Origin: an uncultured Shimia sp.
GTDB taxonomy: Bacteria; Pseudomonadota; Alphaproteobacteria; Rhodobacterales; Rhodobacteraceae
Assembly: GCF_947498095.1 (NCBI RefSeq)
Contig: NZ_CANMJE010000008.1
Span: 62,001 to 126,000, forward strand
Length of the DNA: 64,000 nucleotides
Reading direction: 5' to 3'
Positions 35,364 through 44,368 of the stretch are shown in pieces. Under the pieces are notes generated by a model. The model ran no database searches, had not been told where the DNA came from, and worked only from the letters and a program-made list of their open reading frames with translations. How positions within the stretch are numbered: the stretch's first letter is position 1; each line of letters begins with the position of its first letter. The translations under genes and the position numbers were made by a program.

Positions 35364-36275
35364 ATGAAGATGCATATCGAATTTCGTCATTTGCGCACGG
35401 TGCGTGCCATCCACGAGGCGGGTGGTCTGGCCCGTGCCGCGGAACAGCTGAACATCACCCAATCGGCCTTGTCGCATCAGGTAAAAGGCTTGGAAGAGCA
35501 GGCGGGGCTTGAGTTGTTCGTGCGCCGTTCAAAACCGATGAAGCTTTCGGCGGCTGGCCTGCGATTGTTGCGTTTGGCCAACAAGATCCTGCCCGAAGTG
35601 GAAGCGCTGGAACAAGAGTTCAATGGGTTGCGCGATGGCCTTTCCGGGCGATTGCATATCGCGATTGAGTGCCACGCATGTTTTGAGTGGCTGTTCCCTG
35701 TGCTGGAAAAGTTCCGCAAGCTTTGGCCAGATGTCGATGTGGACATCCGCCCCGGTCTGGCCTTTGACGCGATGCCCGCGCTGCAAAAGGAAGAGGTCGA
35801 TCTGGTTGTGTCCTCTGATCCCGAAAACCTTCCCGGCATCGCGTTTTCACATCTCTTTGATTACGCACCTGTATTCGTGTCGTCATCTGGACATCCTCTC
35901 GCACAAAAAGAATGGATAGAGGCCGAAGATTTTCGCACAGAGACCCTTATCACCTATCCGGTCGACCGTGCGCGGCTGGACATCTTCTCGCAGCTCTTAA
36001 CCCCAGCCAAGGTTGAACCTGCCGCGGTGCGCCAAGCAGAGTTGACGGCCGTTATCTTGCTTTTGGTGGCATCGAACCGGGGCATCTCGGTTCTGCCGGA
36101 TTGGGTGGTGCGCGAAGTTAAGTACTCATCAGACTATGTGACCCGTCCGTTGACCCGGAACGGCCTCACCCGCCAGCTGTTTGCAGCCACGCGTGATGAT
36201 GATCTCGAAAAGCCCTATATGCAGGATCTGATCCGTATGGCAGGCGAAGAAGCACGGCGCCTGCAAGAGCTTTGA
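35364..36275 (+). CDS. metR: LysR-type regulator, MetR-like
   Basis: MetR activates methionine-pathway genes with homocysteine as co-inducer. The ATG at 35364 gives 303 residues; the frame is open back into metF but that part is antisense. The winged HTH at residues 3-62 contains 'HLRTVRAIHEAGGLARAAEQ' and 'TQSALSHQVKGLE'. The effector domain follows, with 'IECHACFEWLFPVLEKFR' near 95-112 and 'LIPAFFVESSKQ'-type regions replaced by family-typical 'GRPLTRNGLTRQLFAATR'-like sequence near the end. It is divergent from metF by 94 bases, which strengthens the MetR call. Confidence 0.88.
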   Translation: MKMHIEFRHLRTVRAIHEAGGLARAAEQLNITQSALSHQVKGLEEQAGLELFVRRSKPMKLSAAGLRLLRLANKILPEVEALEQEFNGLRDGLSGRLHIAIECHACFEWLFPVLEKFRKLWPDVDVDIRPGLAFDAMPALQKEEVDLVVSSDPENLPGIAFSHLFDYAPVFVSSSGHPLAQKEWIEAEDFRTETLITYPVDRARLDIFSQLLTPAKVEPAAVRQAELTAVILLLVASNRGISVLPDWVVREVKYSSDYVTRPLTRNGLTRQLFAATRDDDLEKPYMQDLIRMAGEEARRLQEL

Positions 36276-36336
36276 ACGCAGTGCATGGCCGCTAGGCGTC
36301 AGGCACGTGTGATAAGGCTTGGCAAGGCGCGCGTGG

Positions 36337-36350
36337 GCGCGTATACGCGC
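36337..36350. promoter_or_regulatory. perfect 14-bp palindrome upstream of suhB
   Basis: GCGCGTATACGCGC reads the same on both strands and ends 29 bases before the suhB ATG. This position would suit an operator overlapping the promoter or 5' leader. The binding protein is unknown. Confidence 0.4.
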
Positions 36351-36379
36351 GGCCTGAACATCAAACACGGAGCCGTGCC

Positions 36380-37171
36380 ATGCCGGGCAGCGCAAATATC
36401 AACATCATGATGAAGGCCGCCCGCAAAGCTGGGCGCTCGCTGGTCAAAGACTTTCGCGAGGTCGAAAACCTTCAGGTTTCGATGAAGGGTGCGGGCGACT
36501 TTGTGAGCCGTGCCGATTTGCGTGCCGAGGAAATCCTGAAAGAAGAGCTTCTTGGGGCGCGTCCGACCTATGGTTGGCTGGCCGAGGAAAGCGATGAGAT
36601 TCCCGGCAAAGACCCGACCCGTCGCTGGATTGTAGATCCGCTGGATGGCACCACGAACTTTTTGCACGGACTGCCGCACTGGGCGATCTCAATCGGGCTT
36701 GAGCACAAGGGCGAAATGGTTGCCGGTATCGTGTTTGACCCCGCCAAGGACGAAATGTTCTATGCCGAAAAAGGCGAGGGCGCGTGGCTGAATGACAGCA
36801 ACCGTCTGCGGGTTTCGGGCCGCAACCGGATGATAGAATCGATCTTTGCCACCGGGCTGCCGTTTGGCGGTCGTGCGGATCTGCCCGAAACGCTAAAGGA
36901 TCTGGCGCGCTTGTTGCCCGCCACCGCGGGTGTGCGCCGCTGGGGCGCAGCCTCGTTGGACCTCGCCTATGTGGCGGCGGGCCGTTACGAGGGCTTTTGG
37001 GAGCGCAATCTAAAGCCTTGGGACATGGGCGCCGGGCTTGTTCTGGTGAAAGAGGCGGGCGGTTTTGTTCAGCCTCTGAACCCAAAAGGCAATATTCTGG
37101 AAGATGGTGAAGTGATCTGCGCGAACGAGCCGATCTTTGACCAGTTCTCCAAGGTTATTCGCAACAGCTAA
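36380..37171 (+). CDS. suhB: inositol monophosphatase family protein
   Basis: The 263-residue protein hydrolyses myo-inositol-1-phosphate or related sugar phosphates with magnesium; SuhB homologues also act in rRNA transcription antitermination. Metal-binding motifs are visible: 'WLAEES' with E69/E70, D86-P-L-D89-G-T in 'WIVDPLDGTTNF', and W-D-M-G-A-G near 217. The length is typical. It is convergent with the hydroxylase gene, and the two stop regions overlap by four bases. Confidence 0.93.
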   Translation: MPGSANINIMMKAARKAGRSLVKDFREVENLQVSMKGAGDFVSRADLRAEEILKEELLGARPTYGWLAEESDEIPGKDPTRRWIVDPLDGTTNFLHGLPHWAISIGLEHKGEMVAGIVFDPAKDEMFYAEKGEGAWLNDSNRLRVSGRNRMIESIFATGLPFGGRADLPETLKDLARLLPATAGVRRWGAASLDLAYVAAGRYEGFWERNLKPWDMGAGLVLVKEAGGFVQPLNPKGNILEDGEVICANEPIFDQFSKVIRNS

Positions 37172-38661
37172 GCTTTGCCGTTCAACGGCGAGGGAAATGG
37201 GATCGCGGCCAGGGTTGCGATGTCTTTTTCTGTGCACGCGGTCGCGGCAATGTACCTGTCGGGACGCAGCAAAACGGCGTTGGTCTCGAGGTCATCCAAT
37301 GCCGCAATGATTTCGGGATGACCGACGCCTGTGACATATGGCAGGCTTTGGTCAAAGCCTTGCGGCGGCGCGTCACGAAGGATCAAAATCGGAGCGTACC
37401 CCGACACGTCATCCATTGGAGAGCCCGAACTGAGGCGCGGCTGGCAGAACAGCTGCCCTTTGTGCGGTGTCTCAGTCGCGGCCCATCCTGTCAGATCATG
37501 CGGGCCCAAAGGGGGGGCGATGGTCTGCATCCGGGCTTTGCCGGCGTTACCGGGTTGTGCCATTTCCAAGGCTGAGTCTGCATCCAACGCGTTTATCAAT
37601 CCGCCAAGGCGCATGGCCGTTTCGATAAAGGCCCGCGCATTGGGCGCGCGTTCGGCCTGATAGCTGTCCAACAAGTCAGGCGTTGCCAAGCCTTTGACGC
37701 AAAGCGCTAATTTCCATGCGAGATTGGCGGCATCCCGAATGCCTGCGCACATGCCCTGCCCCATGAAAGGCGGTGTCAGATGCGCTGCATCCCCCGCAAT
37801 CAGAATGCGCCCTTTGCGCCAGCTCTGAGCTACCATCGAGCGGAACGTATAGACCGCGCTACGCTCTAGCCCTGCATCTTCCGGCGTCAGCCAGCGCGCG
37901 AGATACCCCCAGATACGATCGGGATCGGTCACCTCGGCATCGCTTTCGTCTGGATGCACAGTGATCTCCCAGCGCCGACGATTGCGTGGCGCACGGCAAT
38001 AGGTCATCGGGCGCTCTGGATCGCAATATTGAACCGAATGATCGCCCAAATCTGGCCGATCGCGTTTGAGCAGCATGTCGATGACCAGCCACCGCTCTTC
38101 AAAGCCCAGATCATCCATGGCAGAGCCGATTGCACCGCGGATGGTTGATCGTGCCCCGTCACATCCCACCACGTAAGAGGCCTGTACGCTGACAGCGTCA
38201 CCAGTCTCACGGTCTCGACATGCCAAAAGCACATGGTCACCGTGATCTATCGCCTCTACAACTTCGGTTTGGGTGAGAACTGTAACGCCCGGACGGGTCG
38301 CAAGCTTTTGGCGCAACAGGGTTTCAAGATCGGGTTGGTGCAGACGGTAGCTGGTAAACCACCCTTGGGGTCCAATGCCTTGCGGGCGAGGCCAATCCAA
38401 AAGCATGTCACCCTCTGGGCTGACGAAGCGCATGCCGGGGTTTTGCAACACCCGTTTGCTAAGATCATCAGCAATGCCCGCTGCCTGAAACACCCGCATG
38501 CATTCCCCATCAAAGTGCACCGCGCGGGGCAGGTGATACATGGCAGCCTCGCGTTCGATCACCGTGACAGTGATACCGCATTCCGCCAACAGGTTAGCAA
38601 GTGTCGCGCCGGTTGGTCCAAAGCCGACAATTGCAACATCCGTTTTCAATCGGTTTGTCAT
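37168..38661 (-). CDS. mhpA: FAD-dependent aromatic hydroxylase (MhpA-like)
   Basis: This 497-residue flavoprotein monooxygenase resembles 3-(3-hydroxyphenyl)propionate hydroxylase, which adds an oxygen to the ring beside an existing hydroxyl. It has 'VAIVGFGPTGATLANLLAE' (about 9-27, FAD), the DG motif 'VVGCDGARSTIRG' near 168-180 and the GD motif 'ILIAGDAAHLTPPFMGQG' near 287-304. A C-terminal thioredoxin-like domain is weakly visible. Only nine bases separate it from the upstream extradiol dioxygenase, so the two enzymes likely hydroxylate and then cleave the same ring. The exact phenolic substrate is not determined. Confidence 0.85.
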   Translation of the reverse strand: MTNRLKTDVAIVGFGPTGATLANLLAECGITVTVIEREAAMYHLPRAVHFDGECMRVFQAAGIADDLSKRVLQNPGMRFVSPEGDMLLDWPRPQGIGPQGWFTSYRLHQPDLETLLRQKLATRPGVTVLTQTEVVEAIDHGDHVLLACRDRETGDAVSVQASYVVGCDGARSTIRGAIGSAMDDLGFEERWLVIDMLLKRDRPDLGDHSVQYCDPERPMTYCRAPRNRRRWEITVHPDESDAEVTDPDRIWGYLARWLTPEDAGLERSAVYTFRSMVAQSWRKGRILIAGDAAHLTPPFMGQGMCAGIRDAANLAWKLALCVKGLATPDLLDSYQAERAPNARAFIETAMRLGGLINALDADSALEMAQPGNAGKARMQTIAPPLGPHDLTGWAATETPHKGQLFCQPRLSSGSPMDDVSGYAPILILRDAPPQGFDQSLPYVTGVGHPEIIAALDDLETNAVLLRPDRYIAATACTEKDIATLAAIPFPSPLNGKA

Positions 38662-38670
38662 CGCACCGGA

Positions 38671-39645
38671 TCAGCCATTTTGCCTCAGGGTTTCATAGAG
38701 CCACGGGCATTCGACGATGGGTGGGGCCCGCAGCCCCTCTTGCGAAGCCTTGAGGCGCATATCGACAAACGCTTTGCGATCGGCTTCGGGCAGATAAAGG
38801 CGGTCATGGCCCCAAAAGCTAGGCCCGCAGGTGGTTTCATGCGGTTGCCATGTCTCGGGGTCGATGACGCGGCCTCCCCAGCCGTTTTCGACGAAAAAGC
38901 CTGAGGGGCTGTTGGCGTAGAAACTGGTCATGTAGTCGTTGGTGTGACGACCCAGTGTATAGGCGATACCGTTTTCGCCCTGACAGGCCAGATCATAGCC
39001 CTGGCCCATATCGTCAAGATTTTGATATTCCACCATAAAGTGATGAAATCCGCGATTTCCAGACCCGACGATGGCAAAGCTGTGGTGACGTCCATTGACG
39101 TGAAAGAAATAGAGTGGAATGGGCTTGAGCCCATAGTCGCTGACTGCAAAGCCCAAGACATCACGGTAAAACGGCAAAAGCGCCGTGGCGTCGGGCACGT
39201 GCAATACGGCATGGCCCATGCCGAGTGGACCAGTTTTGAAACCATCGATGGGGCGACCGGGCACAAACGGCGTGTCGGATTTCTTGGGGTTCCAGACAAG
39301 TTCAATCCGGTTGCCCGCAGGATCATGAAATACGATTAAGTCTTCGACAAAGCGTCGATTTGCAAGTTCCGGATCGCCGGGCGTGACCTGGTGGCCTGCG
39401 TTCTCTAGCCGGGCAGCATAAGCATCGAGATCGGATTTCTCCGTCACTTCCCAGCCAATGAACGCCAGGGTCTCACCCGGCTCATCCGACACCACAAGCC
39501 GCTGCGCGAGATCATCCATGCGGAACGACAGTTGCCGCCCGCCTTGGTCGTCCAGTTGCATGGCCAGAATTTTGCTGGCGAAGTAACGCCAGTCATCGAT
39601 CCGGTCCGAGCGCACTCCCAGATAGCTCAGGGATTCTATCGGCAT
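38671..39645 (-). CDS. extradiol (type I) ring-cleavage dioxygenase
   Basis: The 324-residue VOC-fold enzyme cleaves a catechol next to its hydroxyls, using Fe(II) and oxygen. The two-module layout matches BphC. The iron ligands can be placed at H145 (M-G-H-A-V), H201 or H202 (F-H-H-F-M-V-E) and E253 (G-F-F-V-E-N-G-W). Active-site residues comparable with those of BphC are H187/H188, H234 and Y243. It is transcribed just before the MhpA-like hydroxylase. The next pathway enzymes (hydrolase, hydratase, aldolase) are not in the window. Confidence 0.9.
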   Translation of the reverse strand: MPIESLSYLGVRSDRIDDWRYFASKILAMQLDDQGGRQLSFRMDDLAQRLVVSDEPGETLAFIGWEVTEKSDLDAYAARLENAGHQVTPGDPELANRRFVEDLIVFHDPAGNRIELVWNPKKSDTPFVPGRPIDGFKTGPLGMGHAVLHVPDATALLPFYRDVLGFAVSDYGLKPIPLYFFHVNGRHHSFAIVGSGNRGFHHFMVEYQNLDDMGQGYDLACQGENGIAYTLGRHTNDYMTSFYANSPSGFFVENGWGGRVIDPETWQPHETTCGPSFWGHDRLYLPEADRKAFVDMRLKASQEGLRAPPIVECPWLYETLRQNG

Positions 39646-39711
39646 CGTCTAACCCTCCTTTAAGCCGATCCTAGGGGATGTGGGGCGACAGGCAAGAGAT
39701 TGATGACTGTG

Positions 39712-40077
39712 TCAGGTCTGGTCTGAGGGGTGGTTGATGCCGTCCGTCCATCCGATGGGTTCATAGTCAAACGGATTGATGCCCTCGATCGCGCCGAGAT
39801 TTACGCCCTATTCATTGGTGTTAGCGCGGCGCTGATGGTGGGTGTAGATGCCACAGGTTTTGCAAAAGTAGTGCTTCGCGGTGTCCGTGTTCCACTGGTA
39901 GAGCGACAGGTGATCCTCTCCCCTGATGACTTTCAGCCGGTTCAGTGGCACGCCCAACATCGGTGCCCCGCGACGGCGGCAGAATGAGCAATCGCATCGC
40001 CGTGCCGTAGACAGGTCTTCAACCGGATCAATCTCAAGTGCAACTGCACCACAATGGCAGGAAACTGTGTACGTCAT
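39712..40077 (-). pseudogene. GFA-family zinc protein interrupted by an amber stop
   Basis: The start at 40077 overlaps the rhomboid gene's stop by four bases. The first 89 codons give a typical GFA (glutathione-dependent formaldehyde-activating, CENP-V fold) protein with zinc cysteines C7, C9, C28, C30, C33, C72 and C75. After R-R-A-N-T-N-E the next codon is TAG (complement of 39808-39810). Beyond it the same frame continues for 31 more codons with family-typical sequence, G-V-N-L-G-A-I-E-G and P-F-D-Y-E, to a TGA at 39712. The family normally has N-E-Y-G-V-N here, so a tyrosine codon has become amber. The product may be a truncated but zinc-binding protein, or the gene may be dead. Confidence 0.8.
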
Positions 40078-40820
40078 TTGCGCCTCGTCACGCTGGGGAT
40101 GGTGCTGGGGGACAGCTTGTATTTTGCTTCCGGGTGGGGTGGTGCACCGTGGGTGCGTTGCCAAAAGGCCGGGCCGCCGCGCCTGATCCAAATCGGCAGC
40201 GTGAAAATCAGCCCTGCGATGAACCCGCCGGCATGGGCCCAATAGGCGACCCCGCCACCGCTGGTATCCACAAGCACCCCGCTAAAGAGTTGCAGCGCAA
40301 ACCATAGGCCCAGCATGATCCAGGCAGGCAGCGGGAAGATCTTGAAGAATATGATGAAGATAAAGATCACATCGACGCGCGCCTTGGGAAACAGCAACAG
40401 ATAGCCGCCCATCACCCCGGCGATCGCGCCCGAGGCCCCGACGGTTGGCACGGCCGAATAGGGATCAGAGACGACCTGAGCCAAGCCTGCGGCCAGCCCA
40501 CAAAGCGTGTAGAACAAGGCAAAGCCAACGTGCCCCATCAGGTCTTCCAGGTTGTCGCCAAAGATCCACAAGAACAGCATGTTACCCGCCAGATGCATCC
40601 AGCCGCCATGCAGAAACATCGAGGTGAACAGCCCCAATGGTGCGTTGCCGTTTGAGATCTCACGCGGGATCAGCGCCCAGTCGCGAAAGACCGCACCTAA
40701 GCGATAAGGCTCGTCCAGCATCGGCGCATACATCAGAAAGATGCCGATATTGAGCGCCATCAACGCATAGACAACATAAGCCGTGCGCCCCGAAGGGTTA
40801 TGATCGCGGATCGGAAACAT
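40074..40820 (-). CDS. rhomboid-family intramembrane serine protease
   Basis: This 248-residue membrane protein has about six helices. The rhomboid signatures are 'HGGWMHLAGNMLFLWIFGDN' at 71-90, the catalytic serine S130 in G-A-S-G and the catalytic histidine H196 in 'YWAHAGGF'. It would cut membrane proteins within or near the bilayer. An ATG behind a short leader at 40820 is the only sensible start. It is followed with a four-base overlap by the broken GFA gene. Confidence 0.93.
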   Translation of the reverse strand: MFPIRDHNPSGRTAYVVYALMALNIGIFLMYAPMLDEPYRLGAVFRDWALIPREISNGNAPLGLFTSMFLHGGWMHLAGNMLFLWIFGDNLEDLMGHVGFALFYTLCGLAAGLAQVVSDPYSAVPTVGASGAIAGVMGGYLLLFPKARVDVIFIFIIFFKIFPLPAWIMLGLWFALQLFSGVLVDTSGGGVAYWAHAGGFIAGLIFTLPIWIRRGGPAFWQRTHGAPPHPEAKYKLSPSTIPSVTRRK

Positions 40821-40850
40821 GCGCCCAATGTGGCGGAATTGGCTGGGGCG

Positions 40851-43800
40851 TCAAGCCGCCCCGCCCAACAAGGCTGCATTCCCGCCCGCGGCTGTCGTGT
40901 CGACACAGACGTGGCGTTCACCCACGGCCCGTGCACGGTCTGGTATCCCCGTGATCAACGGCAAGATCGGGCCGCGGCGTTTGGCGAGGGCTTGCTCGCA
41001 GGCCTGAGCCAGACCCGACTCCCCCCACCACAGTGCGCCAGAGAACCCGGTAAGCGTTTCGAGGTCTTTCGGGTCAATCTGTCCGGTAGCCTGAACCGCA
41101 ACACCGCCATGCGCAGTGATGACCTCAGCCTGTTTCGCCGCCGTGTCAGCGCCGGGTCCAAGGCACAGGACAGGAGGTCGAGCAAAGGTGGTCAGTCGAT
41201 TGGATTCGCCGGTTGGCCCGGGCAACGACGTGGTGCGTGGAGCTGGCGCCTCGCTTTCGGCATTTATCAATGATTGTGCCTCGGACGCACTCATCGCGGT
41301 TTTCCAGGATCCTGAGTCTTGTTGTTCGGGGCGTGCAAACCGCGCCAGATAGTGCGGACCGCCTGCTTTAGGTCCGGTACCGGAAAGACCTTCTCCGCCA
41401 AAGGGTTGTGATCCAACAATGGCGCCGATCTGGTTGCGGTTCACATAGATATTGCCTGCGTGGATGCGGTCAGAGACATGCTGAACCCGGTCATCAATCC
41501 GCGTCTGCAGACCAAATGTCAGCCCGTAGCCCGTGGCATTGATGGCGTCGATCACATCGTCCAGCTCATCCGACTGAAAGGTCGCAACATGCAGGACGGG
41601 GCCAAAAATTTCTCGCTCAAGATCGGCGATCCCACCGACCCGGATCAGTGTGGGGGCAATGAATGTCCCGGTTTGCGGCACGTCCATCTGATACATGATG
41701 CGCCCTTCGGATTCGGCTTGTGCAATATGCGCGGCAATCCCGGCCTGCGCCTCGGCGTCGATCACAGGTCCACTGTCTGTATGCAGGTGCCACGGGTTGC
41801 CCACGTGCAGCTCTTTCATGGCGCCGGTCAGCATTTCAATCAGGCTGTCGGCGATATCTTCCTGCACATAGAGACAGCGCAGAGCCGAACAGCGTTGGCC
41901 TGCCGATTGAAAGGCGCTTTCAATGATCGCGGTCACGGCTTGCTCGGGCAGGGCGGTGGAATCCACGATCATTGCGTTCAGCCCACCGGTTTCGGCAATC
42001 AGTGGTGCGCCCGGGGCCAGATGCTCGGCCATAGCGCTGCGGATTTTCATCGCAGTTTCGGTTGATCCGGTGAAAGCCACGCCATTGACGCGCTTATCTG
42101 AGGTCAGCATTGCGCCCACATCCCCCGCGCCGGGCAAGAGTTGCAGTGCCGAGCGTGGAACCCCGGCTTTGTGGAGCAATTTCACCGCCTCGTGCGCAAT
42201 CAGAGGTGTTTGCTCGGCGGGTTTGGCCAGCACGGCATTGCCTGCAGCCAATGCCGCAGAGATTTGCCCGGTAAAGATCGCCAATGGGAAGTTCCACGGG
42301 CTGATACAGGTGACATTGCCTGCCGGGGCGGCCTTGGGGGCGTTGGCGCCATAGTAGCGCAAGAAATCAACGGCTTCGCGCAGTTCTGCCACCGCATCCA
42401 ACTGGGTTTTTCCAGCTTCGCGGGCCAGCAACGCAAAGAGCATGCCAAAGTTTTCTTCGTAAAGGTCTGCGGCCCGGTTGAGGATGGCGCCACGCTCTTT
42501 GCGCGAGGCATCCCACGGGTGCGCCGAAGCCAGTGCAGTCTTTACGTCCTTGGTTGTGGCTGTGGCCACGCTGCCGGGCTGATCCGCAGGCAAGGCCGGG
42601 TTTTGCACAGGCGTCGGGGCATTGGGTTGAGCCTCGCCCACCAACAACGGAGCCGCGGCCCAAATCGCAGTCTGATACCGCGCGCGGGCAGCCTCGATAT
42701 GTGCCAATGTCGGGATATCACGCAGATCGAAGCCTTTTGAGTTCACACGCTCGGGGGCAAACAGCTCTGGACCCGTCGGCAAGGCGGTATGAGGTGCTTC
42801 AAACGTGTCAAACGGATCGGCGGCAACCTCTTCGGCGGGTACGTCTTCGTCGACGATTTGGTTCACGAATGAGGAATTGGCGCCGTTTTCCAGCAAGCGA
42901 CGGACCAGATAGGCCAAGAGATCACGGTGCGCGCCGACCGGCGCATAGATGCGGCAGCGGGTGTTCTGAGCGTTCAAAACGATGCCATGCAGCGCTTCAC
43001 CCATGCCATGCAAGCGTTGGAATTCATATACCGCCGGGTCGTCGGCCATATCCAGAATGGCGGCAACGGTATGGGCGTTGTGTGTGGCAAACTGCGGATA
43101 AATCCGGTCGGTCATGGCCAAGAGCTTGCGGGCATTGGCGATGTAGGAAATGTCCGTTGCAGGCTTACTGGTAAAGACAGGAAAGCCATCGACTCCCAAA
43201 ACCTGCGCGTTCTTGATCTCGGTGTCCCAATAAGCGCCTTTGACCAAACGCACCATCAGCTTGCGGTCGTGCTTTTCAGCCAATTCGTAAAGGTAATCCA
43301 GCGTGGCACCAGCACGTTTGCCATAGGCCTGAACCACGACGCCGAACCCGTCCCATCCCGCAAGAGCAGGTTCCGCCAGCACGGTTTCGATCACATCCAT
43401 CGACAAGGACAACCGGTCCGCTTCTTCGGCATCGATGTTCAACCCCATGCCCGCCGACTTCGCCAACAGCGCCAGCGACCGTAGGCGTGGCACCAATTCC
43501 TCCATGACCCGTGCGCGCTGGTCCACTTCGTAGCGTGGGTGCAGGGCGGAAAGCTTGACTGAGATCCCGGGGTTGTCGCGGATATCGTCATGGGTGCAGG
43601 CCGCCGCAATCGCTGTGATCGCGCGAGAATATGCCAGATGATAGCGCATGGCGTCGGCATCGGTTTTGGCCGCTTCGCCCAGCATGTCATAGGAATAGGT
43701 GTAGCCCTTGGCCTCCATATTTGCGGCACGCTCCATCGCGCCCACAATGGTTTCCCCCAGCACGAACTGGCGCCCCATTTCCTTCATCGCGCGACCAACG

Positions 43801-44261
43801 GCCGTGCGGATCACGGGCTCGCCCAATCGCTTTACGGCTCCACGCAGGGTTCCGATCAAGCCGGGCTCGCGGTCCTCCAGGACCTTGCCGGTCAGCATCA
43901 AAGCCCATGTGGAAGCATTCACCAAGGACGAAGTTGATGCACCAAGGTGTCTGCCCCAGTCAGAGGGGGCAATCTTATCCTCGATCAAGGCGTCGATGGT
44001 TTCGGCGTCCGGCACACGCAAAAGCGCCTCGGCCAGACACATCAAGGCAATGCCTTCGTCGGTCGATAGGCCGTATTCAGCAAGGAACACTTCCATCATG
44101 CCGGGATCGGTGGTGTCACGGATTGCACGCACCAGATCGGCCGCCTGAGCGCAAATGCGGGCGCGGTCCTCGGGGGAGAGGTTGGCTTGGTCAATCAACG
44201 CCGCAACCAGCGCGGCTTCGTCGGTATAGGTGGTGGTGTCGATCAGGGGGCGAGCGTTCAT
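40851..44261 (-). CDS. putA: bifunctional proline dehydrogenase / P5C dehydrogenase
   Basis: PutA oxidises proline to glutamate in two steps. From the ATG at 44261 it has 1136 residues; an in-frame ATG at 44462 would run into the Lrp gene and is rejected. The FAD-dependent PRODH barrel spans about residues 60-480 ('KLMVRLVKGAYWDTEIK', 'FATHNAHTVAAI'). The aldehyde dehydrogenase domain spans about 530-1010, with catalytic C791 in 'QSAGQRCSALRC'. A C-terminal domain ends the protein. The N-terminus lacks the ribbon-helix-helix DNA-binding domain of E. coli PutA, so regulation is by the separate divergent Lrp-type gene. Confidence 0.96.
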   Translation of the reverse strand: MNARPLIDTTTYTDEAALVAALIDQANLSPEDRARICAQAADLVRAIRDTTDPGMMEVFLAEYGLSTDEGIALMCLAEALLRVPDAETIDALIEDKIAPSDWGRHLGASTSSLVNASTWALMLTGKVLEDREPGLIGTLRGAVKRLGEPVIRTAVGRAMKEMGRQFVLGETIVGAMERAANMEAKGYTYSYDMLGEAAKTDADAMRYHLAYSRAITAIAAACTHDDIRDNPGISVKLSALHPRYEVDQRARVMEELVPRLRSLALLAKSAGMGLNIDAEEADRLSLSMDVIETVLAEPALAGWDGFGVVVQAYGKRAGATLDYLYELAEKHDRKLMVRLVKGAYWDTEIKNAQVLGVDGFPVFTSKPATDISYIANARKLLAMTDRIYPQFATHNAHTVAAILDMADDPAVYEFQRLHGMGEALHGIVLNAQNTRCRIYAPVGAHRDLLAYLVRRLLENGANSSFVNQIVDEDVPAEEVAADPFDTFEAPHTALPTGPELFAPERVNSKGFDLRDIPTLAHIEAARARYQTAIWAAAPLLVGEAQPNAPTPVQNPALPADQPGSVATATTKDVKTALASAHPWDASRKERGAILNRAADLYEENFGMLFALLAREAGKTQLDAVAELREAVDFLRYYGANAPKAAPAGNVTCISPWNFPLAIFTGQISAALAAGNAVLAKPAEQTPLIAHEAVKLLHKAGVPRSALQLLPGAGDVGAMLTSDKRVNGVAFTGSTETAMKIRSAMAEHLAPGAPLIAETGGLNAMIVDSTALPEQAVTAIIESAFQSAGQRCSALRCLYVQEDIADSLIEMLTGAMKELHVGNPWHLHTDSGPVIDAEAQAGIAAHIAQAESEGRIMYQMDVPQTGTFIAPTLIRVGGIADLEREIFGPVLHVATFQSDELDDVIDAINATGYGLTFGLQTRIDDRVQHVSDRIHAGNIYVNRNQIGAIVGSQPFGGEGLSGTGPKAGGPHYLARFARPEQQDSGSWKTAMSASEAQSLINAESEAPAPRTTSLPGPTGESNRLTTFARPPVLCLGPGADTAAKQAEVITAHGGVAVQATGQIDPKDLETLTGFSGALWWGESGLAQACEQALAKRRGPILPLITGIPDRARAVGERHVCVDTTAAGGNAALLGGAA

Positions 44262-44368
44262 AGGCGTGACTCCAGAGGTTTCAGGCAGTATATCAGGTGA
44301 AAACAAGTCGAAATTCCTGAAGTTGTGGGATTTTGAGGGCAATGCGGTCAAAAAGCACGAGGAAAGCA

